In this document: in pieces, positions 17,258-27,351 of the stretch
How positions within the stretch are numbered: position 1 is the stretch's first letter
Layout: every line of letters starts with the position of its first letter
DNA from: Armatimonadota bacterium
GTDB lineage: Bacteria; Armatimonadota; UBA5829; DSUL01
Direction: 5' to 3'
Assembly: GCA_020846715.1 (NCBI GenBank)
Contig: JADLDK010000058.1
Span: forward strand, 1-52,606
Length of the DNA: 52,606 nt
Position numbers and translations under genes: made by a program
The notes under the pieces: model-generated
Database searches by the model: none
What the model was told of the DNA's origin: nothing
Seen by the model: the letters and a program-made list of their open reading frames with translations, nothing else

Positions 17258-17381
17258 ACAGGCTCCGATGGGAGCATCGTTGTGTGGTCGCTGTAGTGCG
17301 TACGTGTAAGTTTCCGCCAGCGCGCCTTTCTCTGTAAGAATGGCTACACGGGCGAATGTGTCAGGAAGCGGTGAGTCGCAC

Positions 17382-18545
<1,164 letters not shown>

Positions 18546-18556
18546 TTCGTCCTCCT

Positions 18557-18570
18557 GCGCCCTCGGGCGC
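18557..18570 (-). promoter_or_regulatory. Short hairpin abutting the metK Shine-Dalgarno
   Basis: GCGCCCGAGGGCGC on the minus strand forms a five- or six-base-pair GC stem that ends exactly where AGGAGG begins. It may affect ribosome access or be incidental. Confidence 0.35.
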
Positions 18571-18788
18571 TCTCTTCTGTGGCCATTCTAGAGTGGAAGG
18601 CTGGCGCATTCCGGATTGTAGAGCGGCGTGTTACTCAACTCTTTTTGGCCGCCCTCGATAGACACTTTGCAAATATCTTACTGAAGCCGGACCGTGTCCG
18701 CCACAGGAAGATGTTCAATTACTGCTGCGCCGTTATGCTGGCTCTGTTTTTTTTCTCAGCGGGATGCTTGTCCACGCTGCTTGGCATG

Positions 18789-20009
18789 TCACTCTTGCGT
18801 GAGCAAATTCTCTTTGATGTAGCTCAGAAGGTGATTGGCAATTTCAGGCTTGCTCATCAACGGCAGCGGCAGTTCCGAGCCGTTTTCGAGCAGAAAGCGC
18901 ACTCGCGACGGGCCTTCGCCAAATGGACGGTTTTCCTCGTCCACGCTGTTCGCTACCACCATGTCCAGATTTTTAGCCTGCAGCTTCTGGCGCGCGTTTT
19001 CGATGAGATCTTCACTCTCCAGCGCAAATCCGACAAGTACCTGCCGGTCTTTGTTCTTGCCAATCTCTGCCAGAATGTCCGTTGTCTCGTGTAGTTCCAG
19101 AGTCCTGGATCGTCCGGCGCTCTTCTTGAGCTTTTGCTCGGATTTCGGAGCGCGGAAATCGCTTACCGCAGCCGCCATGATCACGACGTCCGTCTGCCGG
19201 AAGCGCGCTCGGATTGCCTCCAGCATCTCTTCGGCGGTCTCCACCCGGACCAGGTCATCCACGTGGGGGATGGCAACTTCGGACGGACCGGTTACCAGTG
19301 AGACGTGCGCCCCGCGCTCCTTCGCCGCCTCAGCAATTGAAAAGCCCATCAGGCCTGTAGAGTAGTTGGAAAGGTAGCGAACCGGGTCGATTGGCTCTCT
19401 GGTGGGTCCGGCTGTAATCAGAAAGCGCAGACCAGCCAGGTCGGTCACCTTGTCGCCTTCAAACACACTCTCTACCACCGAGAGTATCTCGTCTACAGTC
19501 GCCAGTTTGCCCTGCCCAATGGTCCCGCACGCCAGATAGCCTTCGGCGGGATCGACAAAGCGGTGGCCAAGTGTCTTGAGGCGGTCAACATTTGTGACCA
19601 CAGCGGCGTTGGTCCACATGTTGGTGTTCATTGCTGGAGCAATGACAACCGGGCATTTTGCCGCCAGGTAAAGGGTGGACAACATGTCGTCAGCCAGTCC
19701 GTGAGCCATCTTTGCGATGATGTTAGCGGTGGCTGGAGCAACCAACAGCAGGTCCGCATTCTCAGCGACTGAGACGTGGGTCACCTCGCCCTCGGTGGTC
19801 TCGTCAAAAACTCCCACAAGCGGAGTGCGTCCGGTCAAAGCGCGCATCGTAACCGGAGTAATAAACTGCGTTGCGCTATCGGTCATCACTACCTGCACAA
19901 TCGCCCCGCCCTGTGTCAGCGCGCTGGCGATATCCGCCGCTTTGTACGCGGCGATACTCCCGGACACGCCCAGAACAATACGCTTGCCCGAGTACGCTTT
20001 ATCCGCCAT
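18789..20009 (-). CDS. coaBC: Bifunctional phosphopantothenoylcysteine decarboxylase/synthetase
   Basis: CoaBC carries out two steps of coenzyme A synthesis. The CoaC half has the flavin-binding start GVSGSIAAYKA, the PAMNTNMW motif and the active-site cysteine in ACGTIGQGK. The CoaB half has the ITAGPTREPIDPVRYLSN motif and AAAVSDFRAPK with the reactive lysine region (KLKKS). The full length of 406 residues is normal. It overlaps gmk by 11 bases. The usual rpoZ between gmk and coaBC is absent here. Confidence 0.97.
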   Translation of the reverse strand: MADKAYSGKRIVLGVSGSIAAYKAADIASALTQGGAIVQVVMTDSATQFITPVTMRALTGRTPLVGVFDETTEGEVTHVSVAENADLLLVAPATANIIAKMAHGLADDMLSTLYLAAKCPVVIAPAMNTNMWTNAAVVTNVDRLKTLGHRFVDPAEGYLACGTIGQGKLATVDEILSVVESVFEGDKVTDLAGLRFLITAGPTREPIDPVRYLSNYSTGLMGFSIAEAAKERGAHVSLVTGPSEVAIPHVDDLVRVETAEEMLEAIRARFRQTDVVIMAAAVSDFRAPKSEQKLKKSAGRSRTLELHETTDILAEIGKNKDRQVLVGFALESEDLIENARQKLQAKNLDMVVANSVDEENRPFGEGPSRVRFLLENGSELPLPLMSKPEIANHLLSYIKENLLTQE

Positions 20010-20601
20010 TGATTACCCTCACTCTTTCTGCGGTTATAATGGCCCCGAGCTCGGCACTGGCCTGCTCTGGGGAATGGTGGATGATGAGATAGTCGTAGCG
20101 CGAGATCAAGTCGAGCTCTGCGCGTGCATTGCCCAGACGCCGTGCCAGTGAGTCGTCTGACTCTGTGCGCCGCTTGCGCAGCCGTCTCTCAAGCTCTTCC
20201 AGCGAAGGAGGCGCCACGAAAACCATAACAGCCTCAGGAAGCGCGCGTTTGACAGACAGCCCGCCCTGCACGTCGAGCTTGAGTATAACATCAAGCCCCT
20301 CGCTGCGTCTTTCATCCACGTACTGCTTTGGCGAGCCATAGGAATACCCGTAGACTTCGGCGGACTCGAGCAGCATCTGAGACTCCCTCATCCTGTCGAA
20401 TTCCTTCTGAGTGACAAAGAAGTAGTCAATGCCGTCTGTCTCTGTCTCACGCTTCGGCCGCGTCGTGCACGTGATGAGGCGCGTTACGCCCGCGAAATCT
20501 GCCAGAAACCTGTCAAGCAGAGTGTCTTTGCCTACTCCAGAAGGCCCGGACACTACGACAGCAAGCCCTTCGCGCCGCCTGAAGCGCTCGATTTCGTTCA
20601 T
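19999..20601 (-). CDS. gmk: Guanylate kinase
   Basis: Gmk converts GMP to GDP. The 200-residue product has the P-loop VVSGPSGVGKDTLL, the GMP-binding TTRPKRETETDGIDYFFV segment and the lid region RRLRKRRTE. The start at ATG 20601 is chosen because it overlaps the stop of the ADP-ribosylglycohydrolase gene as ATGA; an in-frame TTG at 20616 would be the alternative. The four-base overlap implies translational coupling with that gene, and the gene overlaps coaBC by 11 bases on its other side. Confidence 0.96.
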   Translation of the reverse strand: MNEIERFRRREGLAVVVSGPSGVGKDTLLDRFLADFAGVTRLITCTTRPKRETETDGIDYFFVTQKEFDRMRESQMLLESAEVYGYSYGSPKQYVDERRSEGLDVILKLDVQGGLSVKRALPEAVMVFVAPPSLEELERRLRKRRTESDDSLARRLGNARAELDLISRYDYLIIHHSPEQASAELGAIITAERVRVINGG

Positions 20602-22076
20602 TTTCGGCAAAGGCAACTTTCAACCCTGGCATGGCACGTCTCGCACATTGGCACCCCCTCTCCGGGCGACCACTCCTGCGATTGTCCGGGCCCCAGAAAA
20701 ACGAAATCCGCCTGCCCGGATTGCGAATCTGTCTGGAAGCGCACTCTGACCTGGTTGGAATCCTGGACCTCGTCCGCTGTAATGTTGAATAGTGCCTGCA
20801 GTCCCTGACTTCCTTCCAGACTCACTTTCCAGCCCAGCGGCGTTACCAGCTCAATCTTGGACGATATTGGAGTTTCCGCCTGCTCAACGGATATTCCCAC
20901 CAGCTTCGGAAGTCGAGGCCGAATTACCGGCTGACCGAAGTAGTGCAGAGTGACTTCCACGTCCTTGGACGCTGGTAAAGTGGCGGCTTCGTAGTCGCGC
21001 TCCAAAATGCGCCTTGCCCGATCGCTGCGTCGCAAGCCTGCCAGGCGGTTCCCGGCGACATGCGTCTTTTCACCAAAGTCCACCGTCTTGCTTCGCTCGG
21101 CCATTACCAGTGTCGCCAGCGCGACAGTCTGATCCGTCAGGTCTCCAAGTGTCTTGGGGGCGTCCAGGTTTCGTGTGAACGCATGCAAAACGATCTTGTC
21201 TCCCACGGGTTGGCTCCATCGATCCGGAATGTCTGAGGCGCCACCGACAATCCCCAGAATCGCACCCAGCGTCGCCCCGGTGCAGTCCGTATCGTAGCCG
21301 CAGTTCACTGCCTTGCACAGCCTGTCGCCAAAGTCTGCGCCCCACAGCCAGCCTATGACAATGAATCCGAGATTTTGGGGAGCGTTGCACGGGTGGGGGT
21401 GGCCAAACCGGCGCAAAATTTGTTCGCGCGCAGACTCCCACGACAGATCGTGTTCTCTCGCCCAGACCGCCATCCTTACCGCCCTCGCGATAGCGCTCCA
21501 CGACGGAATCATCTGGAGGGCAATGTCTATCAGAGTGAAAGGGTTCTTCTCGACGAACGCGGCGCTTTCCAGCGCCGCCAGGAACATCTCTCCGTAAACT
21601 CCTTCTCCGCCCGCATGATCCAGGACCGCGTCTTTCCAGGCCATTTCCGCCGCAAGCTGCGGGTTTCCAGGCGCAATACACGCCCACAGTTCGCTGCGGA
21701 TGGGTGAGCCCATCTGGTCGATAAAATCGTTTTCAAAACATCCGGAAATCGGCGGGCGCAGCCCGCGCTCCAGGTTGCGCCCGCAGTATCCATACTCTTC
21801 CCATGGATAGGCGCTCAGATGCTTCATCCAGTACTCGGCAAAGTCTGAAAGGTGGGGTTTCACTCCGCGGTCCTGCAACATCTTCAGCCAGACAAGTTGC
21901 AGATCCAGGTCGTCGTTGGGAATAGAGCCATCCGGGATAGGGTCGTAGTAGTCCAGACTCAGGACTTCTTTCTTCCCCTCAAAAGGCGCGCCCAGTGTGC
22001 CTCCGATTGTCTTTCCCAGCCAGCATGCGTAGACGCGGTCGTAGTACTCATCGCGGTTGAGGGTAACTGGCTTCAT
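20598..22076 (-). CDS. ADP-ribosylglycohydrolase-family protein
   Basis: This 492-residue protein belongs to the ADP-ribosylglycohydrolase (ARH/DraG, ADP_ribosyl_GH) fold. It has the start VYACWLGKTIGGTLGAPFEG, the N-terminal metal ligands in NDDLDL (54-59) and the second metal motif DTDCTGATLGAILG near residue 265. Such enzymes remove ADP-ribose from proteins or hydrolyse related N- or O-glycosidic bonds; family members of this long type are also found in carbohydrate loci. About 140 residues beyond the core form a beta-rich extension that ends in a cysteine cluster (CETCHARVESCLC), which could bind metal. It overlaps gmk by ATGA. The substrate is unknown. Confidence 0.88.
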   Translation of the reverse strand: MKPVTLNRDEYYDRVYACWLGKTIGGTLGAPFEGKKEVLSLDYYDPIPDGSIPNDDLDLQLVWLKMLQDRGVKPHLSDFAEYWMKHLSAYPWEEYGYCGRNLERGLRPPISGCFENDFIDQMGSPIRSELWACIAPGNPQLAAEMAWKDAVLDHAGGEGVYGEMFLAALESAAFVEKNPFTLIDIALQMIPSWSAIARAVRMAVWAREHDLSWESAREQILRRFGHPHPCNAPQNLGFIVIGWLWGADFGDRLCKAVNCGYDTDCTGATLGAILGIVGGASDIPDRWSQPVGDKIVLHAFTRNLDAPKTLGDLTDQTVALATLVMAERSKTVDFGEKTHVAGNRLAGLRRSDRARRILERDYEAATLPASKDVEVTLHYFGQPVIRPRLPKLVGISVEQAETPISSKIELVTPLGWKVSLEGSQGLQALFNITADEVQDSNQVRVRFQTDSQSGQADFVFLGPGQSQEWSPGEGVPMCETCHARVESCLCRK

Positions 22077-22274
22077 GGCAGGCAGTAGTCCACACGAAAT
22101 GCTGTCAAAGTGTCGTTCACAGTATCTCCTTTCTACCGTCTGAGCCGCCTATCCTGCCACGCAAGTGACGGACAGGCCAGCGTCCGATGGATTGTCTGGC
22201 CAGACATGGCTTGCATTTGGCGCAATAGACGGCTGGCCTCGAACAGACATCCTTCACACGGGACAGTTTTCATG

Positions 22275-22301
22275 TTGACACTTTTTCAGCGGCGTTACTA
22301 T
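22275..22301 (+). promoter_or_regulatory. Predicted promoter of tRNA-Gln
   Basis: TTGACA (22275-22280) and TACTAT (22296-22301) are separated by 15 bases. The tRNA starts 12 bases further on. The spacing is short but the -35 box is perfect. Confidence 0.55.
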
Positions 22302-22313
22302 CATGCCTCGCGT

Positions 22314-22384
22314 TCCCGGGTCGTCTAATGGCAGGACAGCAGATTTTGGTTCTGCTTATCGAGGTTCGAATCCTTGCCCGGGAG
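22314..22384 (+). tRNA. tRNA-Gln (UUG)
   Basis: A full cloverleaf can be folded: acceptor TCCCGGG with CCCGGGA, D arm GTC/GAC, anticodon stem GCAGA/TCTGC with loop TTTTGGT (anticodon TTG), T arm CGAGG-TTCGAAT-CCTTG, and G as discriminator base. CCA is not encoded. It precedes glmU by about 75 bases and may be co-transcribed with it. Confidence 0.95.
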
Positions 22385-22459
22385 AACTCTTGAAACTCAT
22401 CTCTCCTTAGGCCCAAGCGCGTGCCCAGGGCGGGTCGAAAACAGCGAACGAGGTACTGA

Positions 22460-23842
22460 TTGGCCACTCAAGTCAGGCAGGCGGCTCTGATAATGGCGGC
22501 AGGAAGGAGCACCCGAATGAAGAGCGCTCTTCCCAAAGCCGCGCATCCCATGTGCGGAAGACCTGTTGGGCGGCACGTTGTCGAAGCCTGCCGATCTGCC
22601 GGGATTGAGCGCATCGCTGCCATCGTGGGGCACCAGGCTGAAGCCGTGAAAGCCGCTCTCGGAGACGACGTAGAACACATTGTCCAAAGCGAGCAGCTTG
22701 GCACGGGACACGCTGCGCGCTGCGCTGAGCAGGCGCTTGCGAATGTCGATTACGTGGCCGTATTCCCGGCGGACACACCGCTCATTCTGCCGGGCACTAT
22801 TCGAGCGATGCTGGACGACTGCATTGCTTCAGATTCCGCTGCAACTCTCCTCAGCGCATTGCTGGATGACGCAGCAATGTACGGGCGCATTCTCAGGGAC
22901 CCTGCAAGCTCACATGTGACTGCTATTGTCGAGGCGAAGGATGCTGCCCCGGAAGTTCTGGCAATCAAAGAGATCTGCACGAGTATCTACGCTTTTCGGG
23001 TTCGCGATCTGATGCCTGCTCTGCATCAGTTGCGCTCTGACAACCGTCAGCAGGAGTACTATCTTACAGACGTCATTGGGATATTTTCAGCGTCGGGTAA
23101 GAAAGTCAATGCGTATGTTGCGCCGGACTCGACTGAGGCGCTTGGGATTAACACACGAGTCGAGCTCGCAGAAGCCACAGCCGTCATGCGGCGGCGCATT
23201 CTGAATGACCTCATGCTGGGTGGAGTCACCATGATTGACCCTGCGTCTGTCTATGCGGATGTCGGTGTCACAATCGAGCCGGACACTGTCGTGTACCCGA
23301 ATACAATTCTTCAGGGAAGCACCACAATTGCCGGAAGTTGCTCTATCGGGCCAAACGCGCGAATATCGAACAGCGCGATTGGGCAGGGTGTTACAATAGA
23401 AAATGCGGTTATCGAGGATTCTACCGTAGCCGCACACAGCAGGATAGGGCCCTTTGCAAGAATCAGGCCGGGTTCTGAGATTGGCAGGGCAGTCAAGATA
23501 GGAAATTTCGTGGAGGTCAAGAACAGCCGGGTAGCCGACGAAGTGTCAGCGTCGCATCTCAGCTATCTTGGAGATGCGGATGTTGGACAGCGCACGAATA
23601 TCGGGGCTGGAACGATCACCTGTAACTACGATGGCAAAAGAAAGCACCGGACTACTATTGGAGCGAATGCGTTCATCGGCAGCAATACGATTTTGAATGC
23701 TCCGGTGGAAGTCGGCGATGGAGCTTTGACGGGCTCCGGGTCAGTCATAACGAAGGATATTCCTCCAGACGCACTGGGTATCTCCCGGCCGCAGCTCATC
23801 ATCAAGGAGGGGTGGGCGAAGCGCCGTAGAGAGACTCAGTAG
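22460..23842 (+). CDS. glmU: Bifunctional UDP-N-acetylglucosamine pyrophosphorylase / glucosamine-1-phosphate acetyltransferase
   Basis: GlmU makes UDP-GlcNAc for peptidoglycan and envelope glycans. The N-terminal uridyltransferase has a variant of the nucleotide motif, LIMAAGRSTRMKSALPKAAH (the usual form is LAAGxGTRM), and GTGHAARCAEQA, FPADTPLI. The C-terminal left-handed beta-helix hexapeptide repeats run from about residue 255, with YLGDADVGQRTNIGAGTITCNYDG, the acetyltransferase signature. TTG at 22460 is the start, with GAGG six bases upstream. The length is normal. It is followed by prs and pth, a widely conserved order. Confidence 0.96.
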   Translation: MATQVRQAALIMAAGRSTRMKSALPKAAHPMCGRPVGRHVVEACRSAGIERIAAIVGHQAEAVKAALGDDVEHIVQSEQLGTGHAARCAEQALANVDYVAVFPADTPLILPGTIRAMLDDCIASDSAATLLSALLDDAAMYGRILRDPASSHVTAIVEAKDAAPEVLAIKEICTSIYAFRVRDLMPALHQLRSDNRQQEYYLTDVIGIFSASGKKVNAYVAPDSTEALGINTRVELAEATAVMRRRILNDLMLGGVTMIDPASVYADVGVTIEPDTVVYPNTILQGSTTIAGSCSIGPNARISNSAIGQGVTIENAVIEDSTVAAHSRIGPFARIRPGSEIGRAVKIGNFVEVKNSRVADEVSASHLSYLGDADVGQRTNIGAGTITCNYDGKRKHRTTIGANAFIGSNTILNAPVEVGDGALTGSGSVITKDIPPDALGISRPQLIIKEGWAKRRRETQ

Positions 23843-23850
23843 GGGACATT

Positions 23851-24822
23851 ATGGATTTATCGACGCTGAAAATCTTCACCGGAAATGCGAATCCTGTACT
23901 TGCTCAGGAGATTGCGCGGCAGCTTGGTGTGACAATGGGCAACATGGTTGCCACACACTTTGCTGACGGAGAGATCCTTATCAAAGTCGAAGAGAGCGTG
24001 CGTGGGATGGACTGCTTTATCGTTCAGCCCACCTGCCACCCGATTAACGACTCCATCATGGAGTTGCTGATAATGCTGGATGCCTTCCATCGCGCCTCTG
24101 CCCGGCGTGTGACAGTCGTGATCCCCTACTACGGCTATGCCCGTCAGGATAAGAAGATCAAACCGCGCGAGCCTGTGACCGCGCGCCTGATTGCGGATAT
24201 GATCACGCTCGCGGGGGCGTCCCGAATTCTCACTGTGGATCTGCACGCGGGGCAGATCCAGGGTTTCTTTGACCTTCCTGTCGATCACCTTATGGCTGGT
24301 CCTCTGATTGCGGAGTGGGTGAAAACTCGGGTGCGTGACAGTGACGCGATAACAGTTGTTTCACCGGACGTTGGCGGGGTCGCCCGTGCTCGCGCGCTTG
24401 CGGAACTTCTTGGCGCTCCGATTGTGATCATCGCCAAGCGCCGCCCGGAGCCAAACAAGACAGAGGTAAAAGAGATTATCGGCGATGTGCAGGACAGAAT
24501 CTGCATCATGATCGACGACATAATCGACACCGCCGGTTCTATCACGTCCGGGGCTCAGGCGATCTGTGATCTGGGAGCGCGAGAAGTGTACGCCTGCTGT
24601 ACGCATGCTGTGTTCTCGGACGACGCATTGCAGCGCCTGCATGCCAGTCCCATTGAGAAGATCGTCGTGACCGATACCATACCGCTGCCGGATCGCAAAC
24701 GCGGGAACAAGATTGAAGTACTGTCGGTGGCGCCGCTTTTGGCGGAGGCCATTCGCCGTATCCACGACGACCGCTCAGTCAGCGAGATGTTTGAAGAGTA
24801 CACCCTGGTCGGCGGGCATTGA
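23851..24822 (+). CDS. prs: Ribose-phosphate pyrophosphokinase
   Basis: Prs makes PRPP, the precursor of nucleotides, histidine and tryptophan. The 323-residue product has the start FTGNANPVLAQEIARQLG, YYGYARQDKK with the ATP-site residues, TVDLHAGQIQGFFD, VSPDVGGVARARALA and the PRPP-binding loop DDIIDTAGSI. It begins eight bases after glmU and overlaps pth by four bases. Confidence 0.97.
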   Translation: MDLSTLKIFTGNANPVLAQEIARQLGVTMGNMVATHFADGEILIKVEESVRGMDCFIVQPTCHPINDSIMELLIMLDAFHRASARRVTVVIPYYGYARQDKKIKPREPVTARLIADMITLAGASRILTVDLHAGQIQGFFDLPVDHLMAGPLIAEWVKTRVRDSDAITVVSPDVGGVARARALAELLGAPIVIIAKRRPEPNKTEVKEIIGDVQDRICIMIDDIIDTAGSITSGAQAICDLGAREVYACCTHAVFSDDALQRLHASPIEKIVVTDTIPLPDRKRGNKIEVLSVAPLLAEAIRRIHDDRSVSEMFEEYTLVGGH

Positions 24823-25379
24823 GACTGATTGTGGGTCTGGGAAATCCAGGCCTCCGGTACGCCCACACTCGGCATAACATCGGCTTTGACGTGGTTGACT
24901 TATTTGCCAGAGCGCACGGCACTCGCGTGCGGCGTCGGTGGTGTCGCTCACTTGTAGCGGATGTCAAAATCTACGGCGAGGACTTTATTCTCGCCAAGCC
25001 GCAGACCTTTATGAACTCTTCCGGGGAAGCCGTCCGTGAGATCTGCCTGCGCGCCAAGATTGATCCGGCGAGTGTTCTGGTAGTCTGTGACGATGTCAAC
25101 CTGGAACTCGGCCGTTTGCGGCTTCGTGCGCGCGGAAGCTCCGGCGGCCACCACGGGCTTGAGTCTATCATCAACTGTCTGCGCTCTCAGGATTTTGCCC
25201 GCCTGCGCATTGGCGTCGGGGTCGGAACAAACCAAAAGGACGTCATTGATCACGTTCTCGGTCGTTTTCACAAGAGCGAAGCCCGAGCTGTGGCGGACAT
25301 TCAGCAAGCGTCAGTAGACTGCCTGAACATGACCATACAAGAGGGAATTGAACGGGCGATGAACAGCTTCAACTCCTAG
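24819..25379 (+). CDS. pth: Peptidyl-tRNA hydrolase
   Basis: Pth releases peptides from dropped-off peptidyl-tRNA. The 186-residue enzyme has the GLGNPGLRYAHTRHNIGFDV motif with catalytic H20-region histidine and N, KPQTFMNSSGEAV, and DDVNLELGRLRLRARGSSGGHHGLES. The TTG start at 24819 overlaps the prs stop as TTGA, so the two are translationally coupled. The length is normal. Confidence 0.96.
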   Translation: MRLIVGLGNPGLRYAHTRHNIGFDVVDLFARAHGTRVRRRWCRSLVADVKIYGEDFILAKPQTFMNSSGEAVREICLRAKIDPASVLVVCDDVNLELGRLRLRARGSSGGHHGLESIINCLRSQDFARLRIGVGVGTNQKDVIDHVLGRFHKSEARAVADIQQASVDCLNMTIQEGIERAMNSFNS

Positions 25380-25414
25380 AGATCGTCCGGCAGGACTTAC
25401 ACGGAGCAATTCAT

Positions 25415-26707
25415 TTGGCGAGAATTTCTATTTGCACTCTCGGGTGCAAGGTCAACCAGTACGAAGCGGAAATGGCAGCGCAGCAGGCCCGCGCTGCCGG
25501 TCATGAGATTGTTGAGTTTGGTGAGCCTGCGGACATACAGATAGTCCACACCTGCTCCATCACCAAAGCGGCGGTTCGTGATGGCCGACAGGCGCTGCGC
25601 CATGCACAACACCTGAATCCGCAGAGTACGGTTATTGCAACCGGGTGTGCGGCGAGAACTGACGCGGAAGATTTGCTCCCAAGCCCGGACGTTACGTTGG
25701 TTGAAGACCTTGCTCAGGCCGTAGCTCTGGAAGCTGAAGGTATCGTGCCGATTCCGGCGCCGGGCGTCGCCGCGGTTATCTCGGAAATTGAGCAGGCGGG
25801 CCGGCAGCGTCGAACTCGCGCGCTGCTCAAGATTCACGATGGCTGCTATTTTCGCTGCAGCTTTTGTATTGTGCCAAACGCGCGGCCAGTCGAATCCAGT
25901 AAGCCACTGGAAGAGGCGCTGGAGGAAGCTCGGACTTATGTAGCTCAGGGACATAAGGAAATTGTGCTCACTGGAGTGCGTATCACAGGGTATCGTCCCG
26001 AGAAATATCTGCGGCGCGGTCTGGTAGAGCTTATCAAGCGGCTCGGAGATATAGATGGCCTGTTGCGTGTCAGGCTGACTTCTCTTTACCCCAGCGAAGT
26101 GGGAACAGAACTGCTTGCGGCGATGGCTTCGACGGCTAACGCCTGTCCGCATCTTCATCTGGCTCTTCAGAGTGGGGACGACGACGTACTTCGCAGGATG
26201 AAGCGGCATTATACTTCGGCAAAGTTTGAGGAAGTCGTTCTACAGGCGCGTGAGCTGCTGCCTGACGTCGCTATCACCACTGATGTGATTTCGGGATTTC
26301 CTGGAGAGACGGAAGAAGCCTTTGAAAACACGCGCGCCTTGATGGAGCGTGTCGCTTTCAGCCGCGGTCACTGCTTTACGTATTCGCCGCGCAAAGGCAC
26401 GCCAGGTGCGGAAATGCCCGGTCAGGTCCCGGTGGAAATTGCGCGTGAGCGCACACGAGAGCTGATCAGACTAACGTCCTCCACAGGGCGGCAGTATCGC
26501 TTCAAGTATGTTGGGACAATTCAGAAAGTGATTGTCGAACAACAGAAAGGCTCGGGTGAACTCAGCGGTCTGACTGACCGGTATGTAGAAGTCCTCTTTT
26601 CAGGGGACGCGGCGTTGCGAGGAGAGCTGGTGGATGTCAGAATAACCGGCTTAACCAGCGCGGGGTTGAAAGGCGAGCTCGCAGGGGACAGAGTAAGCCA
26701 GTCTTAA
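25415..26707 (+). CDS. mtaB: tRNA t6A37 methylthiotransferase MtaB
   Basis: MtaB is a radical SAM enzyme that adds a methylthio group to t6A37 in tRNAs that read ANN codons. The N-terminal UPF0004 domain has the three auxiliary-cluster cysteines C11 (CTLGCKVNQYE), C47 (HTCSIT) and C78 (ATGCAA). The radical SAM cluster is C-x3-C-x2-C in GCYFRCSFC. The C-terminal TRAM region begins around residue 360. The N-terminal pattern with NQYE separates it from MiaB and RimO. The TTG start at 25415 has GGAG eight bases upstream. The length of 430 is normal. Confidence 0.93.
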   Translation: MARISICTLGCKVNQYEAEMAAQQARAAGHEIVEFGEPADIQIVHTCSITKAAVRDGRQALRHAQHLNPQSTVIATGCAARTDAEDLLPSPDVTLVEDLAQAVALEAEGIVPIPAPGVAAVISEIEQAGRQRRTRALLKIHDGCYFRCSFCIVPNARPVESSKPLEEALEEARTYVAQGHKEIVLTGVRITGYRPEKYLRRGLVELIKRLGDIDGLLRVRLTSLYPSEVGTELLAAMASTANACPHLHLALQSGDDDVLRRMKRHYTSAKFEEVVLQARELLPDVAITTDVISGFPGETEEAFENTRALMERVAFSRGHCFTYSPRKGTPGAEMPGQVPVEIARERTRELIRLTSSTGRQYRFKYVGTIQKVIVEQQKGSGELSGLTDRYVEVLFSGDAALRGELVDVRITGLTSAGLKGELAGDRVSQS

Positions 26708-26716
26708 TTTGAGAAT

Positions 26717-27067
26717 ATGAGTATAGATAATTGTATCTTCTGCAAGATAGCGCGTGGAGAAATTCCCGCCCAGATCGTTTATGAGGATTCTGATGTCGTC
26801 GCGTTTGAGGACTTGAACCCTCAGGCGCCCACCCATGTCCTGGTCATTCCGCGCCGACACATATCGCGGGTATCGGATGCGAAGGAATCCGATGCGCTGC
26901 TTCTGGGCAAGCTCACTCTTGCGGCGAACCAAATCGCCGCTGAGCGTGGTATAGTCGAAGGCGGCTACCGGCTGGTGATGAACTGCAACGAAGGCGCTGG
27001 ACAATCCGTATGGCATATTCACTTGCATCTTCTGGGAGGAAGGAATATGCAGTGGCCTCCGGGCTGA
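26717..27067 (+). CDS. HIT-family nucleotide-binding protein (HinT-like)
   Basis: The 116-residue product has CIFCKIARGEIPAQIVYEDSD at the start and the histidine triad WHIHLHLLGGR near residue 104, the standard HinT (purine nucleoside phosphoramidase) layout. It starts nine bases after mtaB and is probably co-transcribed. The C-terminal MQWPPG is the usual short tail. Confidence 0.95.
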   Translation: MSIDNCIFCKIARGEIPAQIVYEDSDVVAFEDLNPQAPTHVLVIPRRHISRVSDAKESDALLLGKLTLAANQIAAERGIVEGGYRLVMNCNEGAGQSVWHIHLHLLGGRNMQWPPG

Positions 27068-27209
27068 CGCTGGTGGCTGCGCAGGTTGTTGCAGACTGCG
27101 CGCGTTCCACACTTCGTCATGCATTTCTCACGAAATACGTAAGGAACACCCTCCCGGGTGGCATAATAGAGTTGTTCAGCGCTCCGTGAAGCTCGACGCT
27201 GACCAAATA

Positions 27210-27238
27210 TTGACATCAGGCCGTCAGGCCGATATAAT
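27210..27238 (+). promoter_or_regulatory. Consensus sigma70 promoter of rpsU with tandem repeat spacer
   Basis: TTGACA (27210-27215) and TATAAT (27233-27238) are both perfect, with a 17-base spacer. The spacer is almost filled by two exact copies of TCAGGCCG (27216-27223 and 27224-27231). It is followed by a leader of about 110 bases before rpsU at 27352. Confidence 0.85.
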
Positions 27239-27351
27239 AATCGATGTTTTGTGCGGTGAGTGAGCGATTGCGCCGGCAGTGGAGTCTCTGACTCGACACC
27301 TCGTTTTTGTTCTTTGCACCGCAACCTGTTTAGTCTCCGGAGGATCACTGT

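Noticed and set aside
18546..18788. SAM-I riboswitch before metK
   Set aside because: The conserved core sequences and multi-helix junction of known SAM riboswitches were not found by eye.
18711..19094. Lipoprotein-like frame on the plus strand (LFFFSAGC)
   Set aside because: It runs into coaBC on the other strand and most of it is antisense to the CoaB part; the lipobox-like stretch is probably chance.
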